Numbered from the stretch's first letter, positions 40,548 through 50,136 are shown. The stretch is DNA of 64,000 nucleotides from CATQHP01 sp965205595 (GCA_965205595.1 CBDBHI010000006.1:109314-173313), one strand, 5' to 3'. The notes: generated by a model not told the origin, from the letters alone. Numbers and translations: made by a program.

Positions 40548-43352
40548 ATGACATGGATCACCTCAGCTCTTCTTGTACTCGGCTTGGCATCCACATCTTG
40601 GGCGCAGAAGCCGCTGACAGACGACGGTGTGGCCTCGTACCGCGTACGCTTTGGCCTTACTGATATCGCCTCGACCAGTTGGGACGGGTCGGTCGAGGTT
40701 TCGAACGGAAAATTGATCCAGTTGCGCGACTGGCACCCCCGGCCGGAGAATTCGATCGAGTCGCCAAACAAATGGAAACTCTCGACCCACAAAGGCGTGA
40801 ACTACCGGTATCCCGCCAACCTCCAGATCCCCAACAGCGGAGCCGTCGAGTACTACTGGACTCCGGGTGTCATTCTCGACATCGACGCAAAGGCCGGTAC
40901 CAAGGTCAATATTTCCACTGCACAGGGGAAGTTCTCGTTTAACACGCGCGACGTTCCGTTGTCACGGCCCAAGCAACTGCTCGGCGGCCGCGTTGTCGTC
41001 GAGCGCGTCGCGTCGTCGTCGCCGCTCGCCAGCAACGATTCCGAGAACGATTTCGTCGCGGTTCTTGGTAGCGACAACGGTGAAGTTTGGGTCGCCTGGA
41101 TTGCTTACAAGTCGGGCGCGAATCACGTCATGGCGCGGCGCTTCGACGGACAGTCGTGGGGCTCGGCGCGGGAGATCACCGAGGGGCCGAGCGATGCCTA
41201 TTTGGTCAAGATGGGCCGCGACAAAGCGGGTGATCCGTGGTTTGTTTGGGCTAACCAGAAAGCCGGAAATTTCGAGCTTTATGGGCGTGCTCTAAAGGGT
41301 GGCTCGCTGAGCACGGTGATCCAATTGAGCAACAGTCCGCAACCGGACACGTTTCACAATCTTGCGACCGATTCGAATGGCAATCTTTGGCTGGTTTGGC
41401 AGGGTTTTCGAAACGGCAAAGCCGACATCTTCGCACGCCGCTATGACGGCGCCGACTGGGGTGACGAGCAAAAGGTCTCCAGCTCGCCGGCGAACGATTG
41501 GGAACCGGTCATCGCAGCCGGCCGCAAGGGCGAGATCCACGTCGCCTGGGATAGCTACGACAAGGGCGACTACGACGTCCTAATGCGCACCTGGGACGGC
41601 TCGAAATGGGGCGACGTCAAGCCCGTCGCCGATACGCGCCTCTACGAAGCGCACATCACGCTCACTGTCGACAACGACAACCGCCTGTGGGCCGCCTGGA
41701 ACGAAAGCGGCATGAACTGGGGCAAGGACACCGGGGCCTTGCTCTCCTTCGAGGGAACCCTACTCTACGAATACCGACGCATGCGCGTCGCCATCCAAGA
41801 CGGTACCGGCTGGCGCGTCCCCGCCGCTGATATCAACGAATCGCTCTCCGCCCACATGGACGATCGCCACAACGATTTCCCCCAACTGACGCTCGATGCG
41901 GACGGCCGCGTTTGGCTCTTCGGCCGGCACCGCACCATTCGCCAGCGCGACATGCCCTACGAGACGCCACTACATCGCGCTTGCTGGGAAATATGGGGTT
42001 CGACGCTCGACGGCAATCGCTGGATCACGCCGCTCGAAGTTCCGTTCTCGCAGAGCCGCCAGGATATCCGCTGGGGGCTTGCTTCCGACGGCAAGGGAAG
42101 TTTGTTCGCGGCCTGGTCGATGGACAACCGCGACTTCGAAGATTTCCTCTACACCCGCGAGGACGTCTACGCCTCAAAGCTCCCGGCCCTCGACCGCAAG
42201 ACCGCCGCGCCGGTGCTCGTCGCCCGAACCGAACCCGTCCTCTACTACCACGACCAAGCGCCAACCGAGATCGACGATTTGAAACGCCTTCGCTCGTACG
42301 AGATCGAATCCGGCGGCAAGACTTACAAGATCTACCGCGGCGACACCCACCGCCACACCGAATTCTCGATGGACGGCAACAATGACGGCACGCTGATTCA
42401 AACCTACCGCTATGCGATCGACGCGGCTTCGCTCGACTACCTGCTCGCCAGCGAACACAACCATCTTGGCGGACCCGACAACGAATACATCAACTGGCTG
42501 CTGCAACAGACCGTCGACGTCTTTTCGGTGTCCGGGGCGTTCCAGCCTTACTACGGCTACGAGCGCTCGATCCGTTACCCCGACGGACACCGCAATATCC
42601 TGTTCACCAAGCGCGGCAACCCGACCCTGCCGATGTTGCCGGAGGAATCAGATCACACCAAAGGCGCCGGGCGGCTCTACGACTACCTGAAGAAATACGA
42701 CGGCATCGCGATCTCGCACACCCCGGCGACGCGCATGGGGACCGACTGGCGCGACAACGACCCCGAGGTTGAACCCCTGGTTGAGATCTTCCAGGGCGAC
42801 CGCGTTTCAGCGGAATACGAGGGCGCGCCGCTGGCCGCGAATAGCGAAAACACGAAGTCGCAAGTCGGCGGTTTCGAACCCGCCGGATACGTTTGGAATG
42901 CCTGGGCGAAAGGCTATAAACTCGGCGTTCAAGCGGCGTCCGATCACCTTTCGACGCACTATTCCTACGCCTGCACAATCGCCGAGGAATTCACCCGTGG
43001 CGGCATGCTCGATGCGATGAAGAAGCGGCATAGCTATGGCGCTACGGACAACATCATCCTCGACTATCGGCTGGAGACGACCGACGGAAAAGAGTACTTG
43101 CAGGGCGACATCGTAACGACTGGGGCCGGGTTTAAGTTGGTGGTCAACGTCATCGGAACGACGCACTTGCGCCAGATCGACATCATCAAGAACCAAGAGT
43201 TCTTGCACAACCGCCAGAACTTGCCTCAGAAGACGAACTTCACTTTTGTCGACAACACCAAGACACCCGGCGAAGATTTCTACTACGTCCGCGTCGTGCA
43301 AGATGACGGCAACGTCGCCTGGTCGTCGCCGATTTGGGTGACGACTCGGTAG
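40548..43352 (+). CDS. Secreted DUF3604/PHP-like protein with N-terminal propeller
   Basis: 934 aa with a signal peptide (TWITSALLVLGLASTSWAQ). Residues ~150-560 form a beta-propeller of repeated blades (GEVWVAWIAYKSG, GDPWFVWANQKAG, GNLWLVWQGFRNGKADIFAR, GEIHVAWDSYDKGDYDVLMR). The C-terminal part is DUF3604, related to PHP metal hydrolases: GDTHRHTEFSMDGN, LASEHNHLGG, AISHTP and QAASDHLSTHY supply metal ligands. Relatives are often near sulfatases and sugar genes. Probably a periplasmic metallohydrolase; substrate unknown. Confidence 0.82.
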   Translation: MTWITSALLVLGLASTSWAQKPLTDDGVASYRVRFGLTDIASTSWDGSVEVSNGKLIQLRDWHPRPENSIESPNKWKLSTHKGVNYRYPANLQIPNSGAVEYYWTPGVILDIDAKAGTKVNISTAQGKFSFNTRDVPLSRPKQLLGGRVVVERVASSSPLASNDSENDFVAVLGSDNGEVWVAWIAYKSGANHVMARRFDGQSWGSAREITEGPSDAYLVKMGRDKAGDPWFVWANQKAGNFELYGRALKGGSLSTVIQLSNSPQPDTFHNLATDSNGNLWLVWQGFRNGKADIFARRYDGADWGDEQKVSSSPANDWEPVIAAGRKGEIHVAWDSYDKGDYDVLMRTWDGSKWGDVKPVADTRLYEAHITLTVDNDNRLWAAWNESGMNWGKDTGALLSFEGTLLYEYRRMRVAIQDGTGWRVPAADINESLSAHMDDRHNDFPQLTLDADGRVWLFGRHRTIRQRDMPYETPLHRACWEIWGSTLDGNRWITPLEVPFSQSRQDIRWGLASDGKGSLFAAWSMDNRDFEDFLYTREDVYASKLPALDRKTAAPVLVARTEPVLYYHDQAPTEIDDLKRLRSYEIESGGKTYKIYRGDTHRHTEFSMDGNNDGTLIQTYRYAIDAASLDYLLASEHNHLGGPDNEYINWLLQQTVDVFSVSGAFQPYYGYERSIRYPDGHRNILFTKRGNPTLPMLPEESDHTKGAGRLYDYLKKYDGIAISHTPATRMGTDWRDNDPEVEPLVEIFQGDRVSAEYEGAPLAANSENTKSQVGGFEPAGYVWNAWAKGYKLGVQAASDHLSTHYSYACTIAEEFTRGGMLDAMKKRHSYGATDNIILDYRLETTDGKEYLQGDIVTTGAGFKLVVNVIGTTHLRQIDIIKNQEFLHNRQNLPQKTNFTFVDNTKTPGEDFYYVRVVQDDGNVAWSSPIWVTTR

Positions 43353-43429
43353 CCTCTCAACGCCACAAAGGCTAGAACGTTTTCAGGAATGGCATAAACC
43401 GCTTGCGCCGGCACCAAGCCCCTGAAAAT

Positions 43430-43576
43430 CGGAGGCGCGACTGTAAGGGAGTGCGGTGGCGAAGGGTGAACTGGGAAAGTTGAGTTGGGCCTTGTTGAGG
43501 AATGATCAGCAGGTCCCAATTCAGCGTGTTCCAGAAAGCTGCTTCGCCACCGCACTCCCTTACAGTCGCGCCACCG
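43430..43576. repeat. Long inverted repeat (MITE-like)
   Basis: A perfect 31-bp inverted repeat: 43434-43464 begins GGCGCGACTGTAAGGGAG and its exact complement is at 43542-43572. One mismatch and three more pairs extend the arms to 43430 and 43576. The 77 bp between contain a further imperfect inverted pair (TGAACTGGGA / TCCCAATTCA). A possible AAT duplication flanks it. It lies between convergent genes and encodes nothing. Confidence 0.8.
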
Positions 43577-43642
43577 AATTAGGACAGAGCCGGCTTCACC
43601 GATTTTCGTTCAAGAACGGTCTATGACATCACTGAAAATGCT

Positions 43643-45268
43643 CTAGCCGCGCGGTTCTACAGTCGGCAGGAACGTTGGAGCCCGTCGCACCTTTGTCGCT
43701 TGCTCAAAGCCGTGTGCGATCTTGATCAACGTCGGCTCGGAGTAGGCCGGGCCAAAAAACGACACACCCATTGGCAAGCCGTCGATAAAGCCGCCTGGCA
43801 CCGTGATGTTCGGATAGCCCGCGCGCGCTGCGGCTGATGAGCTGCCAACGAAACCGGAGCGGTCTCCGTGGATCAAATCCGTAACCCAGGCGGGTCCAGT
43901 CGTCGGCGCAAACAGCGCACTCAAGTTGTGCTCTTTTACGGTCTGGTCGATTGCATTTCGAGAAAGCCCCTGGCTCTTTCGTAGCGCTTCGCTATATGCT
44001 GGTTCGGTCAGCGGGCCCTTCGCTTGCGCTCGCTCCATGAGTCCCTGATCGAAGTAGCGCAGCTCTTCTTCGTTGTGGTCCTTGTTGAATTGAATGATAT
44101 CCGCGAGAGTCTTGACCTTCGCGGTCGCTCCCAGGTTCGCTAGATAGGCGTTGAGATCGGCCTTGAACTCGTACAACATCACGTCGAGGGCCGCGCTGCC
44201 TACTCCCTCGAGCCCCGGCAGTTTCTCGATGTCGACCAACTCGGCTCCGGCGGATTGCAAAGCTGCTATCGCGGAATCGAGCACCGTGTCCATGGCTGCT
44301 CGGCGGCCCCAGTAACGGCGGATCAGGCCGATCCGCGCGCCGGCGAGGCCGTCGGGATCTAGAAATTGCGTGTAGTCCGTATGCGAGTATCCGCGGCTAC
44401 TTACGGTGATCGCATCTCGCGGGTCGAGGCCCGTTAGCGCCCCGAGCAGTGCGGCCGCGTCGGCGACAGTGCACGCCATCGGCCCAGCGGTATCTTGCGA
44501 ATGCGCGATGGGGACGATGCCGGAGCGACCGACTAGTCCCACGGTTGGTTTGATGCCGACGATACCGTTGACCGATGAGGGGCAGACAACCGAGCCGTTC
44601 GTTTCAGTTCCAATCGCCAGCGGCGCGAGATTTGCGGAAACCGCGACGCCCGATCCGGAACTCGATCCGCAAGCGTTGCGATCGAGGGCATAAGGGTTTT
44701 TGGTGAGGCCGCCGCGCCCGCTCCACCCGCTGGTGGAATCGTTCGATCGAAAGTTGGCCCACTCGCTGAGATTGGTCTTAGCAAGGATAACGGCGCCCGC
44801 CGCTCGCAGGCGCTCCGCAACCCACGAGTCTTGTTGCACGCCCGAGTCGAGCAATGCCAGTGACCCGGCGGTCGTTTGCATTTTGTCCGCTGTGTCGATG
44901 TTGTCTTTAATTACCACCGGGACGCCGTGTAGCGGGCCGCGGACCTTGCCGGCCGCGCGCTCGGCATCGAGTCCATCAGCGATGGCGAGGGCATCGGGGT
45001 TGATCTCGATGATTGAATTGAGGGCCGGTCCAGCACGATCGATTGCTTCAATGCGGTCAAGATAGAGTTCGCTGATTGAGCGGGCGGTTTGGCGTCCGTC
45101 GGCCATGCTCGCGGCTAGCTCGGCGACGCTGGTGTTGGCTAGTTCAAAGTCAGCCGGCGCGGGCGCCGCCGCTTCGTTCTTCTCGCACCCGAGTGTGGCC
45201 AGCCCGCCGGCCAGGCCGGCTAGTTTTGCGATATCGCGGCGAGTTAGGGTCTTTGTCAGCGGCGGCAC
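43643..45268 (-). CDS. Amidase-signature hydrolase, exported lipoprotein
   Basis: 541 aa, GTG start. Leader with twin arginine (TLTRRDIAKLAGLAGGL) and a lipobox LATLGC, so likely a Tat-exported lipoprotein. The Ser-cisSer-Lys centre is visible: Lys in VPVVIKDNIDTAD, and the glycine/serine stretch ACGSSSGSGVAVSANLAPLAIGTETNGSVVCP. Hydrolyses an amide bond; substrate not predictable. It resembles secreted amidases rather than GatA, for which no gatB/gatC is near. Confidence 0.88.
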   Translation of the reverse strand: MPPLTKTLTRRDIAKLAGLAGGLATLGCEKNEAAAPAPADFELANTSVAELAASMADGRQTARSISELYLDRIEAIDRAGPALNSIIEINPDALAIADGLDAERAAGKVRGPLHGVPVVIKDNIDTADKMQTTAGSLALLDSGVQQDSWVAERLRAAGAVILAKTNLSEWANFRSNDSTSGWSGRGGLTKNPYALDRNACGSSSGSGVAVSANLAPLAIGTETNGSVVCPSSVNGIVGIKPTVGLVGRSGIVPIAHSQDTAGPMACTVADAAALLGALTGLDPRDAITVSSRGYSHTDYTQFLDPDGLAGARIGLIRRYWGRRAAMDTVLDSAIAALQSAGAELVDIEKLPGLEGVGSAALDVMLYEFKADLNAYLANLGATAKVKTLADIIQFNKDHNEEELRYFDQGLMERAQAKGPLTEPAYSEALRKSQGLSRNAIDQTVKEHNLSALFAPTTGPAWVTDLIHGDRSGFVGSSSAAARAGYPNITVPGGFIDGLPMGVSFFGPAYSEPTLIKIAHGFEQATKVRRAPTFLPTVEPRG

Positions 45269-45429
45269 GTTGTGCCTATGTTACCGGACGCGCAAAGCCG
45301 CTAGCTTGGAGGGGGATAGGCGACACGAGGGTTCGTCAAGGTGGAGAGATTACGAGATCTCATGTGCCAGTCCCCGCCCGAAAGGCCTTCTTCTTCCGTT
45401 CAGCGTTTCCGGAAAAATCAAGGTTCGGG

Positions 45430-46290
45430 TCAGCCCGGCCACACTGCGCGGATCAGGACTGTTGTCACGGCAATGCCGGCGGCTGGTGGGTCGACGTGGG
45501 TATCGCCGTGCATGTGAAACAAGCGCGAGCAGATCTCTGCCGTGAGCGCGCCTACGATCCCAAATATTGCGCCCACGTACATGTTTTCTGAAGCAATCGC
45601 GGCGACCGCAGCCGGCAGAGCGATGTGGTGTGTAACGGGAACTTTCAGGGCGAACTGGGCGAAAATTAACGACGCGGCCGCGATGCCGAAACCCATCACG
45701 TCCCCGCCGCGACCGGCTCCAAACACTGTCGCCATGTAGGCCGATATTACGCCGACCCCGACGCCAATCGTGACGATTTGGCCAGGGGATTCCTGAAAGC
45801 GTACCCAGTTGTTTGTGTCGTCCGGCGTGAAGTTCTTGCCAATAAGGCCAGTGCTGCCAAACGCGAGCCGCGCAATCATCGCCGACACGACTACGGTCAA
45901 GGCGATAGTGTCCGTCCTCGGCCCCAGGCCGATCATTTGCCAGAGTGCATTGAGCAGGTAACCGGCGATTCCGAACGCGCCTCCGGCGATGAGGACGTCG
46001 GGGCGATTGAGGCCCATCAGCGGAATAGAGATGTCTCGACCGGTTGGTAGCAACCCTCGTTTGTAGGCGTAAGCTGTTGCGGCCGCGCCGCCGGCGAAGG
46101 AAATATGCGGTCCGAAAACGGATCCAAATGCGACGTTGGACAAGACGTCAGTCCCGCCGCCCGAAGCAGCGACGGCCACCCCGACGAGGACCAGGAAGCC
46201 GGTGAAGATAAACGCGGGCAAGGTTCCGATGGCCGTCCCAAATAGACCGCCTCCGAACGCCGCAACGAGGGCCATGACATCGATCTGCAT
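45430..46290 (-). CDS. Uncharacterised polytopic membrane protein (permease-like)
   Basis: 286 aa with about eight or nine hydrophobic helices rich in Gly and Ala: ALVAAFGGGLFGTAIGTLPAF, GPHISFAGGAAATAYAYKRG, VFGAGRGGDVMGFGIAAASLIF and ASENMYVGAIFGIVGALTAE. I do not recognise a characterised family. It lies 15 bp after the deoxynucleoside kinase gene on the same strand and could be the last gene of the tsaE-ruvAB run. Confidence 0.65.
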   Translation of the reverse strand: MQIDVMALVAAFGGGLFGTAIGTLPAFIFTGFLVLVGVAVAASGGGTDVLSNVAFGSVFGPHISFAGGAAATAYAYKRGLLPTGRDISIPLMGLNRPDVLIAGGAFGIAGYLLNALWQMIGLGPRTDTIALTVVVSAMIARLAFGSTGLIGKNFTPDDTNNWVRFQESPGQIVTIGVGVGVISAYMATVFGAGRGGDVMGFGIAAASLIFAQFALKVPVTHHIALPAAVAAIASENMYVGAIFGIVGALTAEICSRLFHMHGDTHVDPPAAGIAVTTVLIRAVWPG

Positions 46291-46305
46291 TGGTGTAATT
46301 TGAGA

Positions 46306-46938
46306 TTACGAGCCTAGCGGCAGGAAGTACTGTGTTCCCTGGACAGGCCGGCTGAGTTCGCCGAGCAGCTCTTTAAGGTCCTTCGGCTTTTGGACGAAAT
46401 CAACTTCACTCGTGTCGACAACGAGCACGTCGGACGACTTGTAGTGGTTGAAAAAGTGTTCGTAGGCGCGGACGGTCGCTTCCAAATACTGGTCTGAGAT
46501 CTTGGTTTCCGAGGGGACGTTCTTGCGGGCGATGCGTTCGCGCAGCACCTTTGGCGTGGCCTTCAAGTAAATCACCAGCTCTGGCGTGGGTAGCAATTCT
46601 TTGAAGTGATGATAGTACGAGTCGTAGATCGAAACTTCAGCGTCGTCGAGATTGAGGTACGCGAATAGCTTGTCTTTTTCAAATAGGTAGTCGGCCACGA
46701 CCGGCGTGTGCGAGTGCTCGATCGCGGCTTGCGACAGTTGCTGGAATCGGCTGACCAAGAAGTGCATTTGCGCGCGAAATGACGCTCCCGGGCGACCGCC
46801 GTAGAAGCTTTCGAGATGTGGGTTGTCTTCGGTATCGAGTATCGGGCGAGCGTGGATGCGATCAGCCAACGCTCGCGCCAGGCTGCTCTTGCCGACCCTC
46901 AGCGGGCCCTCGATTGCGATGTAGCGTGCTGCGCTCAT
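46306..46938 (-). CDS. Deoxynucleoside kinase
   Basis: 210 aa kinase of the dCK/dGK family that phosphorylates deoxynucleosides for salvage. Walker A is GPLRVGKSSLARAL, the substrate region reads EDNPHLESFYGG, and the family DYLF motif is VVADYLFEKDKLFAYLNL; the lid has KATPKVLRERIARKNVPSE. Usual partners dAdo/dGuo or dCyd cannot be separated. 13 bp after ruvB. Confidence 0.88.
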   Translation of the reverse strand: MSAARYIAIEGPLRVGKSSLARALADRIHARPILDTEDNPHLESFYGGRPGASFRAQMHFLVSRFQQLSQAAIEHSHTPVVADYLFEKDKLFAYLNLDDAEVSIYDSYYHHFKELLPTPELVIYLKATPKVLRERIARKNVPSETKISDQYLEATVRAYEHFFNHYKSSDVLVVDTSEVDFVQKPKDLKELLGELSRPVQGTQYFLPLGS

Positions 46939-46951
46939 TCAGTCGATACGG

Positions 46952-47977
46952 TCAAAAACCTAGGGTACCCTGTGGCCCCCCAGGACGGTTGACTTTGAAA
47001 TATTCAAATGCGGGAATCGTGCCGACGCGGCCTCGGGGTGTACGGTCGAGGAAGCCGAGCTGCATCAGGTACGGTTCGTAGACTTCTTCAATGGTACTTG
47101 CATCCTCGCCGACGGACGCGGCGATGCTATTGAGGCCGACCGGGCCGCCGCCGTACTTTGAAAGCACGGTGTCCATGACCTTGCGGTCGATCTCATCGAG
47201 GCCCAGCGGATCGACTTCAAGCAGGTCGAGGGCGGTGCAAGCGACGTCTTGGCTCGCGACGCCGTCAGCGCGCACCTCGGAGTAGTCTCTGACGCGGCGC
47301 AAGAGCCGGTTAGCAATGCGCGGAGTTCCGCGAGCACGGCGCGCGATTTCTTCCGCCGCCCCGCTATCAACTTCGACACCAAGAAGCTGGGCGGAGCGGA
47401 AGACGATCTTGGTGAGATCGGCTGGATCGTAGGGGCTCAGCCGTAGCGTTAGGCCGAAGCGGCTGCGCAGCGGCGCGCTGATCAGGCCCTGTCGCGTGGT
47501 CGCGCCGATCGCGGTGAATGGAGGAATCGGGATCGAGTGCGTGCGGGCTCCGGGTCCGGTGCCGACCATCAGGTCGACGCGAAAGTCTTCTAGCGCGGAG
47601 TAGAGCATTTCCTCGACATCGGGCAATAGACGATGAATCTCGTCAACAAAAAATACCTGGCGGTCACGAAGAGTGGTCAGGGCTCCGGTAAGGTCAAGTT
47701 TTTTCTGGAGGACGGGCCCCGAGGTGTAGTCGATGTGAACGCCAAGTTCGTTGGAGATGATCGCCGCCAGCGTAGTTTTTCCGAGGCCGGGGGGGCCGTA
47801 GAGCAAGACATGGTCGAGCGCTTCGCCGCGTTTGCGAGCGGCCTCGATTGCGATGGCGAGATTCTCTTTTAGGTTTGTTTGGCCGATGAACTCGTCGAGC
47901 GATTTTGGGCGCAGAGAGAGGTCGAATTGAGGGTCGTCATCGAACGGTCCCGGCGAAATAATGCGATCCTCTGTCAT
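46952..47977 (-). CDS. ruvB: Holliday junction helicase RuvB
   Basis: 341 aa AAA+ motor that drives branch migration with RuvA. Walker A GPPGLGKTTLAAI, Walker B VFFVDEIHRL, sensor GATTRQGLISAPLRSRFG and the winged-helix DNA-binding end YEPYLMQLGFLDRTPRGR. Standard length. Follows ruvA by 18 bp. Confidence 0.97.
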   Translation of the reverse strand: MTEDRIISPGPFDDDPQFDLSLRPKSLDEFIGQTNLKENLAIAIEAARKRGEALDHVLLYGPPGLGKTTLAAIISNELGVHIDYTSGPVLQKKLDLTGALTTLRDRQVFFVDEIHRLLPDVEEMLYSALEDFRVDLMVGTGPGARTHSIPIPPFTAIGATTRQGLISAPLRSRFGLTLRLSPYDPADLTKIVFRSAQLLGVEVDSGAAEEIARRARGTPRIANRLLRRVRDYSEVRADGVASQDVACTALDLLEVDPLGLDEIDRKVMDTVLSKYGGGPVGLNSIAASVGEDASTIEEVYEPYLMQLGFLDRTPRGRVGTIPAFEYFKVNRPGGPQGTLGF

Positions 47978-47995
47978 CGACTGCCTATACGCTGA

Positions 47996-48586
47996 CTAGC
48001 GCTTGATCAACTCCATCGCTCGCCGGAACAGCGGCTCGAACTCTGCCGGTATCCCTGATTCCAGGGCCTTGCGAACAGCTTTTTCGGCTGCGTCACGGGT
48101 CAAACCGAGGTTGACGAGCGTGGAAGCAACGTCAATTTCGAGAGTCGTTGCGGGCGCTTTTTCCACCAGCTCAGAGGCGTCGAAGCCGCCGAGCTTATCT
48201 TTCAATTCTAGGATAATTCTTTCGCCTGTCTTTCGCCCCACGCCCGGGATGCGCGTAAGCTCTTTCACGTCGGCCGAGCGGATCGCGTGGATCAGGGCAT
48301 CGGAAGGTAGCCCCGAGAGAATCGCGATTGCAAGCCGCGGGCCTACGCCGGTGATGGCGATGAATTTTTGGAAGAGTTCTTTCTCGTGGAGCGTGTGGAA
48401 CCCGAATAACGCAAGGGTGTCTTCGCGCACGTTGGTGTGAATGTGCAGCGTGACCTCGCCGCCCAGAGCGCCGATTTCGGTATAGGTCGATACCGGGATT
48501 GTGACGAGATAGCCGACGCCGCCAACGTCGACGATTACCGAGCCGGCTTGTTTTTCGAGAAGCTTTCCGCGAAGGTGGGCGATCAT
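47996..48586 (-). CDS. ruvA: Holliday junction protein RuvA
   Basis: 196 aa. OB-fold start MIAHLRGKLLEKQAGSVIVDVGGVGYLV, tandem helix-hairpin-helix motifs (ITGVGPRLAIAILSGLP and IPGVGRKTGERIILELKDKLG) and a C-terminal UBA-like domain that binds RuvB (VASTLVNLGLTRDAAEKAVRKAL). I start at 48586, where the family begins, rather than 19 codons earlier. Confidence 0.96.
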   Translation of the reverse strand: MIAHLRGKLLEKQAGSVIVDVGGVGYLVTIPVSTYTEIGALGGEVTLHIHTNVREDTLALFGFHTLHEKELFQKFIAITGVGPRLAIAILSGLPSDALIHAIRSADVKELTRIPGVGRKTGERIILELKDKLGGFDASELVEKAPATTLEIDVASTLVNLGLTRDAAEKAVRKALESGIPAEFEPLFRRAMELIKR

Positions 48587-48626
48587 GTCGAGACTGGAAT
48601 TATATCGGGCTGGGATGACGTCCGAC

Positions 48627-49043
48627 TTATTCCACGATCTCAATGGTTCGCGAGTCGTCGTCGTTGTAGCGCAAATGAATCTCGATTCGGTCGCCGGGTA
48701 GCTGTTGGGTGAATTTTTCGCCCCACTCGATGATGACGATTGCGTCCTGTTCCCAGAGGTCTTCGAGGCCGAGGGTTTCGAGTTCGGGCACGCGGTCGAG
48801 ACGGTAGAGGTCGACGTGATAGACCTTCGGATCTCCCTCGTACTCGTGAATGAGCGAGAACGTCGGACTGAGCACTTCTTCCTTGGGAGCGACGCCGAGG
48901 GCTTCGATGATGCCCTTAGTGAGAGTGGTCTTGCCGGCGCCTAGATCGCCGATGAGCATGACAAGCGCCGGGGCCTCGAGACGGGCGGCAAGCTCGCGGC
49001 CGGCGGCCATGGTTTCTTCAGGCGATTTCGTTTGGATGGTCAT
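48627..49043 (-). CDS. tsaE: tRNA t6A synthesis ATPase TsaE
   Basis: 138 aa. Walker A LIGDLGAGKTTLTKGI and the family block VLSPTFSLIHEYEG followed by VYHVDLYRLD and IVIIEWGEKF. TsaE works with TsaB and TsaD to make threonylcarbamoyl-adenosine at position 37 of ANN-decoding tRNAs. First gene of the run tsaE-ruvA-ruvB-kinase-permease; 40 bp before ruvA. Confidence 0.95.
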   Translation of the reverse strand: MTIQTKSPEETMAAGRELAARLEAPALVMLIGDLGAGKTTLTKGIIEALGVAPKEEVLSPTFSLIHEYEGDPKVYHVDLYRLDRVPELETLGLEDLWEQDAIVIIEWGEKFTQQLPGDRIEIHLRYNDDDSRTIEIVE

Positions 49044-50136
49044 CGTTCAGCTTGAATGGGAGAGTCCCGTTGGTTGGATTGCCGCGGAAATTTGTTTGCG
49101 GCGATAGTCGGCTCAGAGGTGGTAGCTGGACCTGCTATGAGCAGCGTTGACTGCTTGGCGACGAGCGCCGTTTGGGGTCAAAAAATTGGGTTTGATTTGG
49201 GTTTGAATTGGGTTTGTTTTGGGCTAGAAGATTCGTCCAGAATCGTATATAACATGTTTACTATCAATTACTTGGCTGTATTTCTAGTTGCAGAGGAATT
49301 GGGTTTGTTTTGCATTTTTTGTTCTCCTGGAGAGGCTCGCCTCGGAACGCGGTGGTTCGTGGGTTTGTGATTGGCGGTGAATCGCGAGTGCCTTCGCTGG
49401 GATGGGACAGTCCACACGTAGGTTCGATTTCGCGGTGTAGATTGCGTTGTCTCATGGGACAGTCCCGCCCCGTGATGCAGTTCCCCCCGCTGTTAGTTTG
49501 ACGGGACGGCCAACGCGTGACTGCCCCGCCCTTTGGTTTACCTGCTCATATTCAAACTCGACAAACCGATAAAATGGGAGCTCCCAAGTTGCTAAACCTC
49601 CGTGTACCGGCGACGTTGTGCGGGCAAGCTTTTTGACAGCAACGCCGGGTTGCTAGGTTGTTCTTTTCCCCGAGGACAGCCAGGACCGAAACCTCGTTTT
49701 TGTGATGTTGCTTTCACAACACCGGATGGATGGTCTCATCTTTCGCTCAAGCCAGGCAAACTCCATAGGCATCCGTGCTTGTACTTTGCACGCCCTTAGG
49801 AACCTGTTTCAACCCTACACCCCCGTGTCAAGTTTTTAGGGGGTCTGGCGGGGCCTTGCAACAGCTAAGTTGTTGAATTTTCAGGTTGAAAAAATATTTC
49901 AAAACCCCGGTACGGCTAATTTCGGCTTTGGCTGGCTCGATAGGCGGGTGTCAACGCTGGTGTACACAGCGACACCAGCGTTGACAGGTTGGGCTGGCTC
50001 AGCCTCTGGCCGGATTTGTTTCTAACTGCTTCTCAATCTATAGCTTGCATGGCAAATACGGTCGGGCCCAATGGGATGGCTGACTAATTGCTAATACCGT
50101 CTTGCGGTCCAACGACGAAGATTTGAGGAGGTAGTT
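49044..50136. other. 1.1 kb non-coding region with repeats and hairpins
   Basis: No credible protein gene. It contains imperfect tandem TTGGGTTTG units at 49186-49220 with a further AATTGGGTTTGTTTTG at 49297, a GGGACAGTCC motif twice (49403, 49457), and a cluster of stem-loops at 49575-49730 (for example GCAAC-GCCGG-GTTGC and GATGTTG-CTTTCA-CAACACC). A 38-bp dyad lies at 49949-49986. The stem-loop cluster could be a structured RNA, on either strand; I could not match it to tmRNA, SRP RNA, RNase P or 6S RNA. Confidence 0.5.
49949..49986. promoter_or_regulatory. 15-bp-arm perfect dyad upstream of the STAS gene
   Basis: TGTCAACGCTGGTGT, eight bases (ACACAGCG), then the exact complement ACACCAGCGTTGACA. 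It lies 150 bp before the STAS start. No T-tract follows, so operator, cruciform or RNA hairpin are all open. Confidence 0.6.

Noticed and set aside
49602..49799. 65-codon plus-strand frame in the non-coding region
   Set aside because: No family, no ribosome site, and the DNA is full of stem-loops; more likely structured non-coding DNA.
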